Counted from the stretch's first letter, positions 1-7,355 are shown. The stretch: DNA of 64,000 nt from Pullulanibacillus sp. KACC 23026 (GCF_029094525.1 NZ_CP119107.1:1612001-1676000); one strand, 5' to 3'. Program-made: numbers and translations. Notes: a model not told the origin generated them from the letters alone.

Positions 1-2
1 AT

Positions 3-632
3 TTCACGGCCGGCACGATCACCCGAGAAAGTGATTATCAGACACCTCTGATGACCGAGAACAAGGTCCATGAGGATACACTTATTCTCACTCTCATAGG
101 GCTGCACAAGGCATTTGAATCGAGTGAAGTTGGTATAGTAACAAACCTACCAATAAATAACCATTCAAAGGATAAGAAACGTCTGAAGCAGCTACTCGAG
201 GGATTTCACGAGATCACTTTGAATGGTGTTAAGAAATCTTTCCACGTCCATTGTGAAGTGGCTCCAGAAGGATCAGGTATCTTTAAATATGCGGGACCTG
301 GCGTAATCCACGGATTAAATATCGGGTCAAGAACAGTGAATGCCATAACATTTGAAGATGGTGTTAAGATCGGACGCCTGTCAGACACCTTTGACTTTGG
401 AACTCTGACCAATAAAAGTAAAAACACATTAGGAATGGGAAAAGAAATCGCGGGTCGTATTAGCCAATTGAAGTGGCATGAAGAAGAACCTATCTATCTT
501 TGTGGCGGAGGAGCTTCCGAGGTAGTTAGCGAACTGATGCGTTATTATCGCATGATTAGAATTACTCCTGATCCAATGTTTACGGATGCAGAAGCGTTTT
601 ACAAGATAGCGAGGGAAGTTTATGAGCTCTAA
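3..632 (+). CDS. parM: ParM/StbA-type actin-like segregation ATPase (5' end outside window)
   Basis: An actin-fold ATPase that would polymerise into filaments and push DNA copies apart. The frame is open from base 3, and the 16 codons before the first internal ATG (position 51) read as ParM-like protein. The gene therefore starts left of the window and only about 209 C-terminal residues are seen. A glycine-rich CGGGA motif about 50 residues before the end fits the nucleotide-binding segment of the actin-like family. The stop overlaps the next small gene by 11 bases, as in parM-parR operons. Assignment to the ParM/Alp group is confident; the exact subfamily is not. In a chromosomal element this suggests a circular, partitioned stage. 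Confidence 0.8.
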   Translation, partial: FTAGTITRESDYQTPLMTENKVHEDTLILTLIGLHKAFESSEVGIVTNLPINNHSKDKKRLKQLLEGFHEITLNGVKKSFHVHCEVAPEGSGIFKYAGPGVIHGLNIGSRTVNAITFEDGVKIGRLSDTFDFGTLTNKSKNTLGMGKEIAGRISQLKWHEEEPIYLCGGGASEVVSELMRYYRMIRITPDPMFTDAEAFYKIAREVYEL

Positions 633-852
633 ATACGTCAGCAAGAGTGTGACCTTTAATAAGCACAGCGAGCAACAAATGAAGATCTGGAAATGGTGTA
701 AGGATGAAACAAACGATTTTAAGAATCAGAACTTTGCCGATTTCATCAGAGAAAAACTTGAATGGTGTATTAACCATGAAGGTGGTGGCTCATTCGTACC
801 CGTTGAGCAGCCAAAACATCAAACAGGTTGGAGCTCATTGTTAGGGGGATAG
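622..852 (+). CDS. parR: Small ParR-like partition adaptor
   Basis: A 76-residue basic protein whose start overlaps the end of the parM-like gene. ParR proteins bind centromere-like repeats and cap the ParM filament. The call rests on position, size and translational coupling, with an N-terminal stretch (residues 6-13) that could pair as a ribbon-helix-helix strand before a helical segment. The C-terminal 20 residues are Gly/Pro/Gln-rich and look disordered, suitable for contacting the filament. Sequence similarity alone would not prove the function. No obvious parC iterons are seen next to it; they may lie upstream of parM, outside the window. Confidence 0.55.
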   Translation: MSSKYVSKSVTFNKHSEQQMKIWKWCKDETNDFKNQNFADFIREKLEWCINHEGGGSFVPVEQPKHQTGWSSLLGG

Positions 853-855
853 AAA

Positions 856-993
856 GTGTTTAATATCGCGAAGTCCATTACCATTGCCGCGGCTAAAAAA
901 GCGGTGAAGATTGATCCACAGGACTTTATCACTCAAGACAATGTAACGACGGCTGTTAAGATTGCTGGGCACGTTATTAAATGGCTATTTTGA
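856..993 (+). CDS. Small alanine/lysine-rich protein of unknown function
   Basis: A 45-codon gene starting with GTG at 856. An AGGGGGAT ribosome site lies 7 bases upstream and overlaps the end of the parR-like gene. The product begins VFNIAKSITIAAAKKAVKI and ends in a hydrophobic WLF. It looks like one or two amphipathic helices. The stop (TGA, 991-993) overlaps the ribosome site of the next gene, so the run is tightly coupled. I do not recognise the family. A role alongside the partition cassette is only a guess. Confidence 0.5.
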   Translation: MFNIAKSITIAAAKKAVKIDPQDFITQDNVTTAVKIAGHVIKWLF

Positions 994-1007
994 GGAGGAA
1001 TGTTGCG

Positions 1008-1175
1008 ATGGAAGATCAGGTTCAATTTATTATGGATAAAATTTATAACCGCTATATTGACGACAAAAAAGTAAGTCAAGATATATGTCTTTTGTGCGCT
1101 ATAATTCAAATCCAACAAAAAACAATCGAGGATACAATGAATCTTATCCTTAGTTTGGAGGATGAAAATGATTAA
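1008..1175 (+). CDS. Small acidic protein of unknown function
   Basis: A 55-residue product. An upstream ATG at 981 is in frame, but the GAGGAGG ribosome site at 992-998 sits about 9 bases before the ATG at 1008, which sets the start there. The sequence is helical and acidic at its end (LSLEDEND). It overlaps the next gene through an ATGATTAA junction. No recognised family. Confidence 0.5.
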   Translation: MEDQVQFIMDKIYNRYIDDKKVSQDICLLCAIIQIQQKTIEDTMNLILSLEDEND

Positions 1176-1275
1176 AACTGCGATTATCACGGCTTATGTC
1201 ATCCACAAGATTTACTGGAAAGCCACTCACAAGGAACGCAGGATCACATGGGTTAAGTTCTTCGAGGTTAAGTGA
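1168..1275 (+). CDS. Very small basic protein of unknown function
   Basis: A 35-codon gene starting with ATG at 1168, with a GGAGGA site at 1157-1162. It overlaps the preceding gene by 8 bases. The product starts with a hydrophobic stretch and ends with Lys/Arg-rich residues around two Trp, which could allow membrane or nucleic-acid contact. Not recognised. The support is the well-spaced ribosome site and the coupled overlap. Confidence 0.45.
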   Translation: MIKTAIITAYVIHKIYWKATHKERRITWVKFFEVK

Positions 1276-1295
1276 TTTTAATGATGAGGAGTTGA

Positions 1296-1520
1296 ATGTT
1301 TTTGATACACCAAATAACCGAAGTAAAATTCAACCACCTAGTCGAACATTATGTGTTTCATCTAGATAATAACGACATTGTTCTTCTTAGCCAAAAACAG
1401 TTAAAAGATAACCACACAGCGTATAGATCCATCGGTGGTAAAATTTATATTCCAATTTTTAAAGATTTTGAGCTTGATGACAGGCATGAAGAAATCACAG
1501 CTTTTGAATTAATGGAGTAA
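1296..1520 (+). CDS. Hypothetical 74-residue protein
   Basis: ATG at 1296 follows a GAGGAG site. The product is a mixed alpha/beta sequence with several His and Asp residues and no membrane segment. It continues the plus-strand run of small element genes. No family recognised. Confidence 0.5.
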   Translation: MFLIHQITEVKFNHLVEHYVFHLDNNDIVLLSQKQLKDNHTAYRSIGGKIYIPIFKDFELDDRHEEITAFELME

Positions 1521-1613
1521 CTAACTCCCTATTTAACGCTGCTAGGTATGTAGATGGGAGGAGGGATAATATGATTGAAAAATTGCTTATTATGTTGGGA
1601 AAGAAGATCGGTA

Positions 1614-1621
1614 CCTCAACC
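1614..1621 (+). repeat. Target-site duplication of the IS66-family element, left copy
   Basis: CCTCAACC lies directly before the left terminal GTAAGCCCG. The same 8 bases lie directly after the right terminus at 3990-3997. Eight bases is the usual IS66-family duplication length. Confidence 0.92.
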
Positions 1622-1707
1622 GTAAGCCCGAAATATAGAAAAAAGCGCACCTTTACGGTACGCATTACAAATAGCCGTATATTCTTGATTTTTTATCAAA
1701 AATACGG

Positions 1708-3288
1708 CTATTTGCCACATTCTAATTGGATATTCTGTGACCAAGGCATATATTGTTTTAGAATTTCTGGATCTCTATGAATATCTAAATTTGGCAGATC
1801 AGTTAGTAACTTTACAAGATACTGATAGAAATCGACGCCATTTGCTTGAGCGGTTTCTGCGAGGCTCAAACAAACGGCATTTGCTTGAGCACCAGCTTCA
1901 CTTACGGAGTGAAGCCAATTTTTCCGACCAATAACACTTGGCCGAATGGCATTTTCAGCCGGATTATTATCAATTTCAATCCGGCCATCATTTAAGAATG
2001 CTTTTAAGCCATCCATCCGGTTAAACGTGTACTGAACAGCTTTTGCGATGGCGCTTTTCCCCAAGAATGGTAAGCCTTCAATCCACGCCAGTAATTTATC
2101 AACGATTGGCTTTGAATATTTTTGCCGTTGCTTGCGTCTTTTACTCGGAGGTAAGTGCTTGAATTGTCTTTCTAACCGATATAAATCATCACAAAATTTC
2201 ACACCGGTTTTCCCATTCTTACTTTCTACTTTCAACCAATAACGTCGGACGTGGGCCCAACAATTCGCAAAGGTTACGCCTTTAATTTTGTCATAGGCGG
2301 AATAGCCATCGCAGATAATGGTTCCAGAAAAATCACCTAGAAAGTTTTCAAGAACAGAGCGAGAGCGCGATAACGAACTTTGGAACAAAATAATCGTGGG
2401 GCCTTGACTAGGGACACTTCGATAGACCCAATTGTAGGCGTTAGTCTGTCCGGATTTACCATCAGATCGGTTAATAATTTGTCCGTAAGTTTCATCAACA
2501 TGTAAAAGAGATTTAGTCATTACGGCTTGTTTCATTTGTTCGTAAATAAGCAATAACCAATCCTGAGAAACACGGATAACCCAATTTGAAAGATTTTTAT
2601 CATTGGTTTTTAGACCATATCGTTCCCATTCCTTTACCTGACGATAAAGGGGCAAGTATTGTATGAATTTATCATAGATCACTTTGGCAAGGACACTAGG
2701 ACTTGCGAGACTCCGTTGAATGGGAGGTTGCGGGGATTTTCCGCGTTTAATCTGTGCTTTTTGATGTAAATCAGTTTTACATTCCTTACATTCATAGGCA
2801 TGTTCAATGTGTTGAATTTTCTTCATTCTTGCTGGAACAAACTCTGCTTCTTCACGCGTAACGGTGCTACCAATTTCAATCATTTGCCCTTGACAACAGT
2901 CACAGACCAAATTTTCAGGGTGATGATGAACAGCTTCTATTTCAATACCGTCGTCCAGTGAATCGTTCCGTTTTTTATTTTGAGCTTTTCGTACAACAGT
3001 GTAAGAAATCGTCTGTTGGCTTTGTTCTTCTGTATGCTCAGGTTCGCTAAAAGATGGGTCATCCTCAAATAATGAAAATTGTCCCTCTGGACCGTTATAT
3101 TTAGATTTCTCGGTTTTTGAACCATATAAACGCTTTGTTAAATGGCGAATTTGCTCGGTTAATGCTTCAATCTGTTTAGTTGATTGATCTAGCTTTTTTG
3201 ATAGATCCTTGTTTTGTTGATTGGAATGATCCAATTGCTCTTCGAGAAGTCGTATTAACTTCTCGTTATTGTTAGAAGCATTACCCAT
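1708..3288 (-). CDS. tnpC: IS66 family transposase TnpC
   Basis: A 526-residue DDE transposase that cuts and joins the element ends. The N-terminal 60 residues form a Gln/Leu-rich coiled coil (residues about 8-55) typical of IS66 TnpC. A zinc-binding segment with CDCCQG and CKECK follows near residues 130-170. The catalytic core includes HVDETYGQI near residue 265, a CDGYSAYDK segment near 325, and the C-terminal EIDNNPAENAIRP motif near 440, which supplies the glutamate region. Length is normal for the family. It is the last gene of the minus-strand tnpABC set. Confidence 0.95.
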   Translation of the reverse strand: MGNASNNNEKLIRLLEEQLDHSNQQNKDLSKKLDQSTKQIEALTEQIRHLTKRLYGSKTEKSKYNGPEGQFSLFEDDPSFSEPEHTEEQSQQTISYTVVRKAQNKKRNDSLDDGIEIEAVHHHPENLVCDCCQGQMIEIGSTVTREEAEFVPARMKKIQHIEHAYECKECKTDLHQKAQIKRGKSPQPPIQRSLASPSVLAKVIYDKFIQYLPLYRQVKEWERYGLKTNDKNLSNWVIRVSQDWLLLIYEQMKQAVMTKSLLHVDETYGQIINRSDGKSGQTNAYNWVYRSVPSQGPTIILFQSSLSRSRSVLENFLGDFSGTIICDGYSAYDKIKGVTFANCWAHVRRYWLKVESKNGKTGVKFCDDLYRLERQFKHLPPSKRRKQRQKYSKPIVDKLLAWIEGLPFLGKSAIAKAVQYTFNRMDGLKAFLNDGRIEIDNNPAENAIRPSVIGRKNWLHSVSEAGAQANAVCLSLAETAQANGVDFYQYLVKLLTDLPNLDIHRDPEILKQYMPWSQNIQLECGK

Positions 3289-3366
3289 ACTATCACCACT
3301 TTTCCGATCGTGTCAGTTCTTCCTATTATACCATCTCGAATAGCGGTTGAAAGATAAAAATCTAAT

Positions 3367-3720
3367 TTAAAATGCACTTGCCTGCGATCTTTGAATGGCT
3401 TTGGGTTGCTGGAGCGATAAACCTTCTAACAACCAGCGAAGCTCTTGTTGTGTTAGGTTACGTACTTCCTTTTCATCTTTCGGCCATTGAAGTTTTCCGT
3501 TATCCAATCGCTTATAAAGCATGGCAAATCCATTGCCATCAAAATACAAACACTTATATCGATCTTTACTTCGACCAGAGAACAGAAAGATGGAATCCCC
3601 ATAAAGGTCAAGTTCGAAAGAATCTTGAATCAAAGTTGCGAGACCATCGATCCCTTTTCTCATGTCAGTCTTACCGCAAATAATATAAATGTTTTCCACA
3701 TTTGTATAATCGTGTTTCAT
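3367..3720 (-). CDS. tnpB: IS66 family accessory protein TnpB
   Basis: A 117-residue protein with the IS66 Orf2 signature: a GKTDMRKGIDGLA segment at residues 16-28, then SIFLFSGRSKDRYKCLYFDGNGFAMLYKRL split over the middle. TnpB is needed for efficient IS66 transposition, but its molecular role is not settled. Its start overlaps the tnpA stop, so the two are translationally coupled. Confidence 0.95.
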   Translation of the reverse strand: MKHDYTNVENIYIICGKTDMRKGIDGLATLIQDSFELDLYGDSIFLFSGRSKDRYKCLYFDGNGFAMLYKRLDNGKLQWPKDEKEVRNLTQQELRWLLEGLSLQQPKAIQRSQASAF

Positions 3721-3905
3721 CGATTTTTCAGCTCCCTCATGACCGTTCGGATGATGTGCTCCTCAATGCCGTTATGGAAGGTAATTTCTGTAGTTGCCGT
3801 TTTGATCATGCACGTGGGACTTGAGGATAGAGCTAATGATTTTGCTGCTGCAGTACATTCGTTATGTAAAGTAACGGGGACGATAGTCAGTTTTTTCTCT
3901 AGCAT
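3717..3905 (-). CDS. tnpA: Short IS66 TnpA-like protein
   Basis: A 62-residue product upstream of and overlapping tnpB. A perfect AAGGAGGTG ribosome site precedes its ATG at 3905. It resembles the C-terminal part of IS66 TnpA proteins (a beta-rich segment, then an IRTVMREL helix). The N-terminal helix-turn-helix half of longer TnpA proteins is absent. Only 84 bases separate the start from the terminus, so no longer version fits inside the element. Confidence 0.65.
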   Translation of the reverse strand: MLEKKLTIVPVTLHNECTAAAKSLALSSSPTCMIKTATTEITFHNGIEEHIIRTVMRELKNR

Positions 3906-3989
3906 ATTAAAAGCACCTCCTTAAATTAATACATCAATCGTACCAGGAGGTGCTGCTGTTTTATATGCGTGATTTGAATTCGGGCTTAC

Positions 3990-3997
3990 CCTCAACC
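3990..3997 (+). repeat. Target-site duplication of the IS66-family element, right copy
   Basis: CCTCAACC abuts the right terminus GGGCTTAC. It matches the left copy at 1614-1621 in all 8 positions. Confidence 0.92.
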
Positions 3998-4303
3998 GGA
4001 TCGATGGGGCGCATTGTGGCCAGTAGATCAACGTCTAAGATATCGGATGATGTAAATGAATTGGCGCATGATGAATTAGTAAGCCACGACTATCTCAGAG
4101 GATTAATTGCCAGGTCTCGAGATAAGGAACAGTTAGGACGCATACTCCACTATCTGGACCATAACAACACTGCTAATCTCTCACACAATCAATTTATGGA
4201 ATTGCGATCTTTAGTCTTTGACCGATTCAAAGATATGAAACTTGCTGAATTGCTAAGTCACTTGGACTTAATCATCATGCACTTTTTCTGAGGGGGATTA
4301 TTG

Positions 4304-4726
4304 ATGAAAGACTATCGGAATTGGTGCAGTAAATTCCTGTCTGCTGAATGCCCGAATAACTGCCATTATGCCACCTGGTGTAAATATCGAGAGGAGTTGG
4401 AGCAATTGGTATCGGCAACTAAGAAAAATTGCATTAAATGCGGATCAATCATGTTTTCTAGTCAAGAAGTGTGTTCGTCATGCCGAGAAAAAGAACGTGT
4501 TTTAAAAACTTATGGGTGTTTTAAACCAGAACCTTTACCGTCTCACTTCATCCGTTGTCCAAAATGCAACTCAGCTAACATATTTTCCAGAGGATACGCA
4601 ATTTCGTGGGTAGATTTTAATGTTAATTATAACGAAATCACAGACATTTTTGAGACCGAACCACCGGAAGAAATCGAGTATTATCAATGCAAAGATTGTA
4701 GGCATGAATGGAGACCTGATAAATGA
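4304..4726 (+). CDS. Zinc-ribbon protein of unknown function
   Basis: A 140-residue cysteine-rich protein. Cysteine pairs suggest two or three zinc sites: CPNNC near residue 17, CIKCG with CSSC near 45-63, and CPKC with CKDC near 87-133. The last pair is a classical zinc-ribbon layout. A TTG lies one codon upstream, but the AGGGGGAT site at 4291-4298 favours the ATG at 4304. Its stop overlaps the next start (ATGA). Probably nucleic-acid binding, by analogy with zinc ribbons only. Confidence 0.6.
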   Translation: MKDYRNWCSKFLSAECPNNCHYATWCKYREELEQLVSATKKNCIKCGSIMFSSQEVCSSCREKERVLKTYGCFKPEPLPSHFIRCPKCNSANIFSRGYAISWVDFNVNYNEITDIFETEPPEEIEYYQCKDCRHEWRPDK

Positions 4727-4896
4727 AAGAGGAATTTGCACAATTCTTGCTTAAACGGATTGGCAAAAAGCTAGACGATGTAATTAACACTCCTGACTAC
4801 AACGGAGAAGAGATAATAACCCATGTTGAAGATATTCGAGACTATTTAACCCAATTGACCCATCTTATGGCCGAATGTATTACTTGGTTTTTCTAG
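4723..4896 (+). CDS. Small acidic helical protein, unknown function
   Basis: A 57-residue product starting inside the stop of the zinc-ribbon gene (ATGA overlap). The composition suggests a helical, acidic protein (KLDDVINTPDY, HVEDIRDYL) ending in WFF. It is followed at once by the AGGAGG site of the next gene. The coupling at both ends is the main support. No family recognised. Confidence 0.5.
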   Translation: MKEEFAQFLLKRIGKKLDDVINTPDYNGEEIITHVEDIRDYLTQLTHLMAECITWFF

Positions 4897-4906
4897 GAGG
4901 TGTAAG

Positions 4907-5062
4907 ATGCTAACCATATCACTCATTGGAGGATGTCTTTTTATAACTTCTGAATTGTTAAAAAATAGAGGATATACTCAATTATCAAAAGGAATTTACC
5001 CAATAGGAACAGGATTAGGATTAATAACATTATTGTGGAAAATAAAAGGATTATTAATATAA
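4907..5062 (+). CDS. Small hydrophobic membrane protein, unknown function
   Basis: A 51-residue product with ATG at 4907 behind AGGAGGTG. Two hydrophobic segments (residues 1-14 and 30-45) are separated by a short polar turn, so it is probably a small two-helix membrane protein. It is very AT-rich compared with the core genome. Unrecognised. Confidence 0.5.
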   Translation: MLTISLIGGCLFITSELLKNRGYTQLSKGIYPIGTGLGLITLLWKIKGLLI

Positions 5063-5127
5063 TCTCCCAAACAAACGGAACAAAAATAGACAAAATAATA
5101 CCCTTTAAACATCAACAAAAATAACAC

Positions 5128-5188
5128 TTCCGACTTCTATTCATAGGAGGAATACCAAATGGAACACAACACGGAATAGAAGTCGGAA
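5128..5188 (+). promoter_or_regulatory. 15-bp perfect inverted repeat enclosing a ribosome site and leader peptide
   Basis: TTCCGACTTCTATTC (5128-5142) is exactly repeated in inverse at 5174-5188. The 31-base loop contains AGGAGG (5145-5150) and an ATG (5159). That ATG opens a six-codon peptide, MEHNTE, whose TAG (5177-5179) lies inside the right arm. A ribosome translating the leader would open the stem, the layout used by translational attenuators. The next gene starts about 24 bases after the stem. Function is inferred. Confidence 0.55.
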
Positions 5189-5211
5189 TAAAGAACGGAA
5201 GGATGAGCGGA

Positions 5212-5310
5212 ATGATTAAATGGTTAACAGGAATATTTTACTGTGGTTATTGCGGGAAGTATACTCCGCACGATCTAAACACTGACCGTTGCAAAAAATG
5301 TGGAGCTTAA
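5212..5310 (+). CDS. Tiny zinc-ribbon protein
   Basis: A 32-residue product starting MIKWLTGIFYCGYCGKY, with a second pair CKKCGA at the end. This is a minimal four-cysteine zinc ribbon. An in-frame ATG at 5203 touches the GGAAGGA site, so the ATG at 5212 is preferred. It lies just after the inverted repeat and leader peptide at 5128-5188, which may control it. Its last codons overlap the ribosome site of the next gene. Confidence 0.5.
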   Translation: MIKWLTGIFYCGYCGKYTPHDLNTDRCKKCGA

Positions 5311-5311
5311 A

Positions 5312-5581
5312 ATGATCTTGCTTACAGCATTAAAATTAACAGCAGTTTGGCTCACCTATGAAGTTGGGATAGTTGGTACACAAATTACTCGCGGCATTAT
5401 ACGTGAACAAAGGCGAGATCGGTGGCACGAACAATCGGATGAATGGCTTAAACCGGATCATAACCAGGCTGACTACCCTCAGTATTATAAAAAGCCTTAT
5501 GTACCACCGACCATTATCTTTAAACAATACCGTGAAGAATATTTGAAATGGGAAGAGTGGAAAGGTGATCGGTTTCAATGA
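5312..5581 (+). CDS. Small membrane-anchored protein upstream of the FtsK-like gene
   Basis: An 89-residue protein with one N-terminal hydrophobic segment (residues 1-22), then a basic and aromatic tail rich in Tyr, Trp and Lys. A GTG at 5300 is in frame, but the GGAG at 5302-5305 favours the ATG at 5312. The stop overlaps the start of the FtsK-like gene (ATGA), so it may be a membrane partner of that ATPase. This is inferred from context only. Confidence 0.55.
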   Translation: MILLTALKLTAVWLTYEVGIVGTQITRGIIREQRRDRWHEQSDEWLKPDHNQADYPQYYKKPYVPPTIIFKQYREEYLKWEEWKGDRFQ

Positions 5582-6729
5582 TCAATTTGATCGCGGGCAG
5601 CTGCTTAATTGCCCTAACCTACTACTGGATACGAAGTTATGATAAAAACGTATCTAAACTCAAAAAAGTATTTGAAAACTGTGGACTAAAAGCCGGTGAT
5701 CAGATACCAATGTTTTCTAAAAAACGTGGCAATGTTTACTTGTTTAGATTGCCTCCTGGACTAACAGCTGATGCAGTAAAAGATAAAAAGGCTGCGTTTG
5801 AGGATGCTTTTCCTGATAAAGCAATCGATATCAGTTTTAAAAAAGCGCTGCGGATCCTAATCACAGATCCCTTACCCGAATCAATACCTTACGATGAGTC
5901 CGAAGCTAAAGGCTGGTCAATCCCATTTGGTAAAGATTTAGAAAAAGTCATTAGACATAATTTCTCACACTACCCACACCTACTTGTGGCCGGCATGACG
6001 CGATATGGTAAATCAGTTTTGTTGAGTTTAATCATCTGCATGTTGCTTAAATTTAAGCCTAACAAAACTAAATTAGTTCTTATTGATCTAAAAGGCGGCC
6101 TCGAACTTAACCAGTATTCCAAATTAAAACAATGTAAAGCATTTGCGAAGAATGTGGATGAAGCTTACGAAGTGTTAAAACAATTAAAGAGAGAAGTGGA
6201 AACTCGCCAAAAGATATTCCTACAAAGAGGCTATAAGAAAATCGAGGAGGCAAAGGAACCTTTTGAGCGAGTGTTTATCATTATTGACGAAGCTGCACAA
6301 TTAAATTCACACGGTATAAAGGGCGACGAGGGTAAAATGCTCAAAGAGTGCGAACGGCTCCTGGCTTATTGTGCTCAGATCGGCGCCGGCATGGGTTATC
6401 ATCTCATCTATGCGACTCAGTATCCCACCATGCAGACCCTTCCACAGCAGGTTAAAAATAACTGTGATGCCAGGATTAGTTTTCAATTGGGTAGCGGTAC
6501 AGCAAGCCGAGTAGTATTTGATGAGACTGATAAAGCAGAAAAGCTTCCACACATTCGCGGGCGCGCTATTTATCGCACAGATAAAGATGTCGAGCTGCAG
6601 GTATTTAAGATGACGGATCAGCAGGTCATGGATATTATTGAAGCAAATAAACGAGAGGAGGATGATCCAATTGGACCGTCAGACTCTGAAGATAACGAGA
6701 GAGGAGCAGATACTTTTTACTTTGAATGA
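5578..6729 (+). CDS. FtsK/SpoIIIE-type DNA translocase domain protein
   Basis: A 383-residue membrane-anchored ATPase that likely moves DNA. One N-terminal hydrophobic segment (residues 3-18) is followed by a small soluble region. The FtsK-type motor then shows Walker A GMTRYGKS at 139-146 and Walker B RVFIIIDEA at 231-239. Such short FtsK-like proteins occur on plasmids and integrative conjugative elements as coupling or transfer proteins, commonly beside a replication-relaxation gene, as here. No relaxase is seen in the window, so conjugation cannot be claimed. It may act in plasmid-like DNA handling of the excised element. Confidence 0.85.
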   Translation: MINLIAGSCLIALTYYWIRSYDKNVSKLKKVFENCGLKAGDQIPMFSKKRGNVYLFRLPPGLTADAVKDKKAAFEDAFPDKAIDISFKKALRILITDPLPESIPYDESEAKGWSIPFGKDLEKVIRHNFSHYPHLLVAGMTRYGKSVLLSLIICMLLKFKPNKTKLVLIDLKGGLELNQYSKLKQCKAFAKNVDEAYEVLKQLKREVETRQKIFLQRGYKKIEEAKEPFERVFIIIDEAAQLNSHGIKGDEGKMLKECERLLAYCAQIGAGMGYHLIYATQYPTMQTLPQQVKNNCDARISFQLGSGTASRVVFDETDKAEKLPHIRGRAIYRTDKDVELQVFKMTDQQVMDIIEANKREEDDPIGPSDSEDNERGADTFYFE

Positions 6730-7282
6730 TTTAGGTTTTGCAACAAGGAGTCAGTTGCAGCGTATCCACGATCTAGGAGGAGATCGTAACGCTAGAAGGG
6801 TTTTAAACAACATGAGTGCATATTTAAACAGCTTTCAAGATAGAGAAAATGTTTATTATCTAAATAAAAAAGGAGCCGAAAGGATCGGCTCAGATAAAAT
6901 ACTAACTAGGAATCAGAAATACCAGCACACGTTAATGAGAAATGAGTTGTACATTCACCTTGGCCAGCCAAATACCTGGAAGCCAGAAGTAACGATTAAC
7001 GTCCCTGATAAGATAAAAATACGCATGGACGCATGTTTTAATGACGACAGAAACATACCCGTATTCGTCGAGATAGATAACCTCCAAAAAATGATTGAAA
7101 ACCATAAGAAGCTTGAACACTACAAACAACTCAAAGACCTTAAAGTTTTACAAAAGAAATACGGTGTTTTTCCACTTATCGTATGGTTAACGACCACTAA
7201 GCTTAGACGTGATAAGATATATAAAATATCCAAAGAGTATGGGTTAAAAACAGATATCTTTTTAAAGGATGAATTATTATAA
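6671..7282 (+). CDS. Replication-relaxation family protein
   Basis: A 203-residue protein with an N-terminal winged-helix-like segment (residues 8-45, ending TRSQLQRIHDLGGDR) and a central charged domain containing VFVEIDNLQKM. This fits the replication-relaxation family found on Gram-positive plasmids and elements next to FtsK-like genes. The gene overlaps the translocase gene. GAGAGGAGG (6653-6661) touches an ATG at 6662 but is properly spaced from the TTG at 6671, which I prefer. A hairpin at 7299 ends the unit. Confidence 0.75.
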   Translation: MDRQTLKITREEQILFTLNDLGFATRSQLQRIHDLGGDRNARRVLNNMSAYLNSFQDRENVYYLNKKGAERIGSDKILTRNQKYQHTLMRNELYIHLGQPNTWKPEVTINVPDKIKIRMDACFNDDRNIPVFVEIDNLQKMIENHKKLEHYKQLKDLKVLQKKYGVFPLIVWLTTTKLRRDKIYKISKEYGLKTDIFLKDELL

Positions 7283-7298
7283 AAACTTATAACAAGCT

Positions 7299-7327
7299 GC
7301 CTAGGAATTGATCCTGGGCCTTATTTT
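7299..7327 (+). terminator. Terminator-like hairpin after the replication-relaxation gene
   Basis: GCCTAGGA and TCCTGGGC pair (one G-T pair) around a 5-base loop, followed by CTTATTTTTA. It would end the long plus-strand unit of the element before the recombinase promoter region. Confidence 0.6.
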
Positions 7328-7355
7328 TATAATTTGCGCTTTGTAAACTGTACAA

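Larger units (their letters stand above)
1622..3989 (-). mobile_element. Complete IS66-family insertion sequence, 2,368 bp
   Basis: Both ends carry the inverted terminal sequence GTAAGCCCGAA (left from 1622; right as its complement ending at 3989), and both are flanked by CCTCAACC. Three minus-strand genes are present in the order tnpA, tnpB, tnpC. All parts look intact apart from a short TnpA, so the element may still be active. Its transcription opposes that of the host element. Confidence 0.95.
1571..4291 (+). pseudogene. Small element gene interrupted by the IS66-family insertion
   Basis: The gene starts at ATG 1571 after GGGAGGAGGGATAAT and reads 17 codons to 1621, where the insertion begins. 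It resumes in the same frame at 3998 and ends at the stop 4289-4291. Removing the insertion plus one copy of the 8-bp duplication (CCTCAACC) joins GTSTGSMGRIVASR across the junction and gives an uninterrupted 114-residue protein. The downstream part alone could be read from codons inside the insertion end. The restored protein is hydrophilic and helical, with no recognised domain. The clean junction suggests a recent insertion. Confidence 0.85.

Noticed and set aside
3950-4291. Independent 113-residue gene starting inside the IS66 end
   Set aside because: The first codons come from the insertion terminus and the target duplication. The real gene begins at 1571 on the other side of the insertion.
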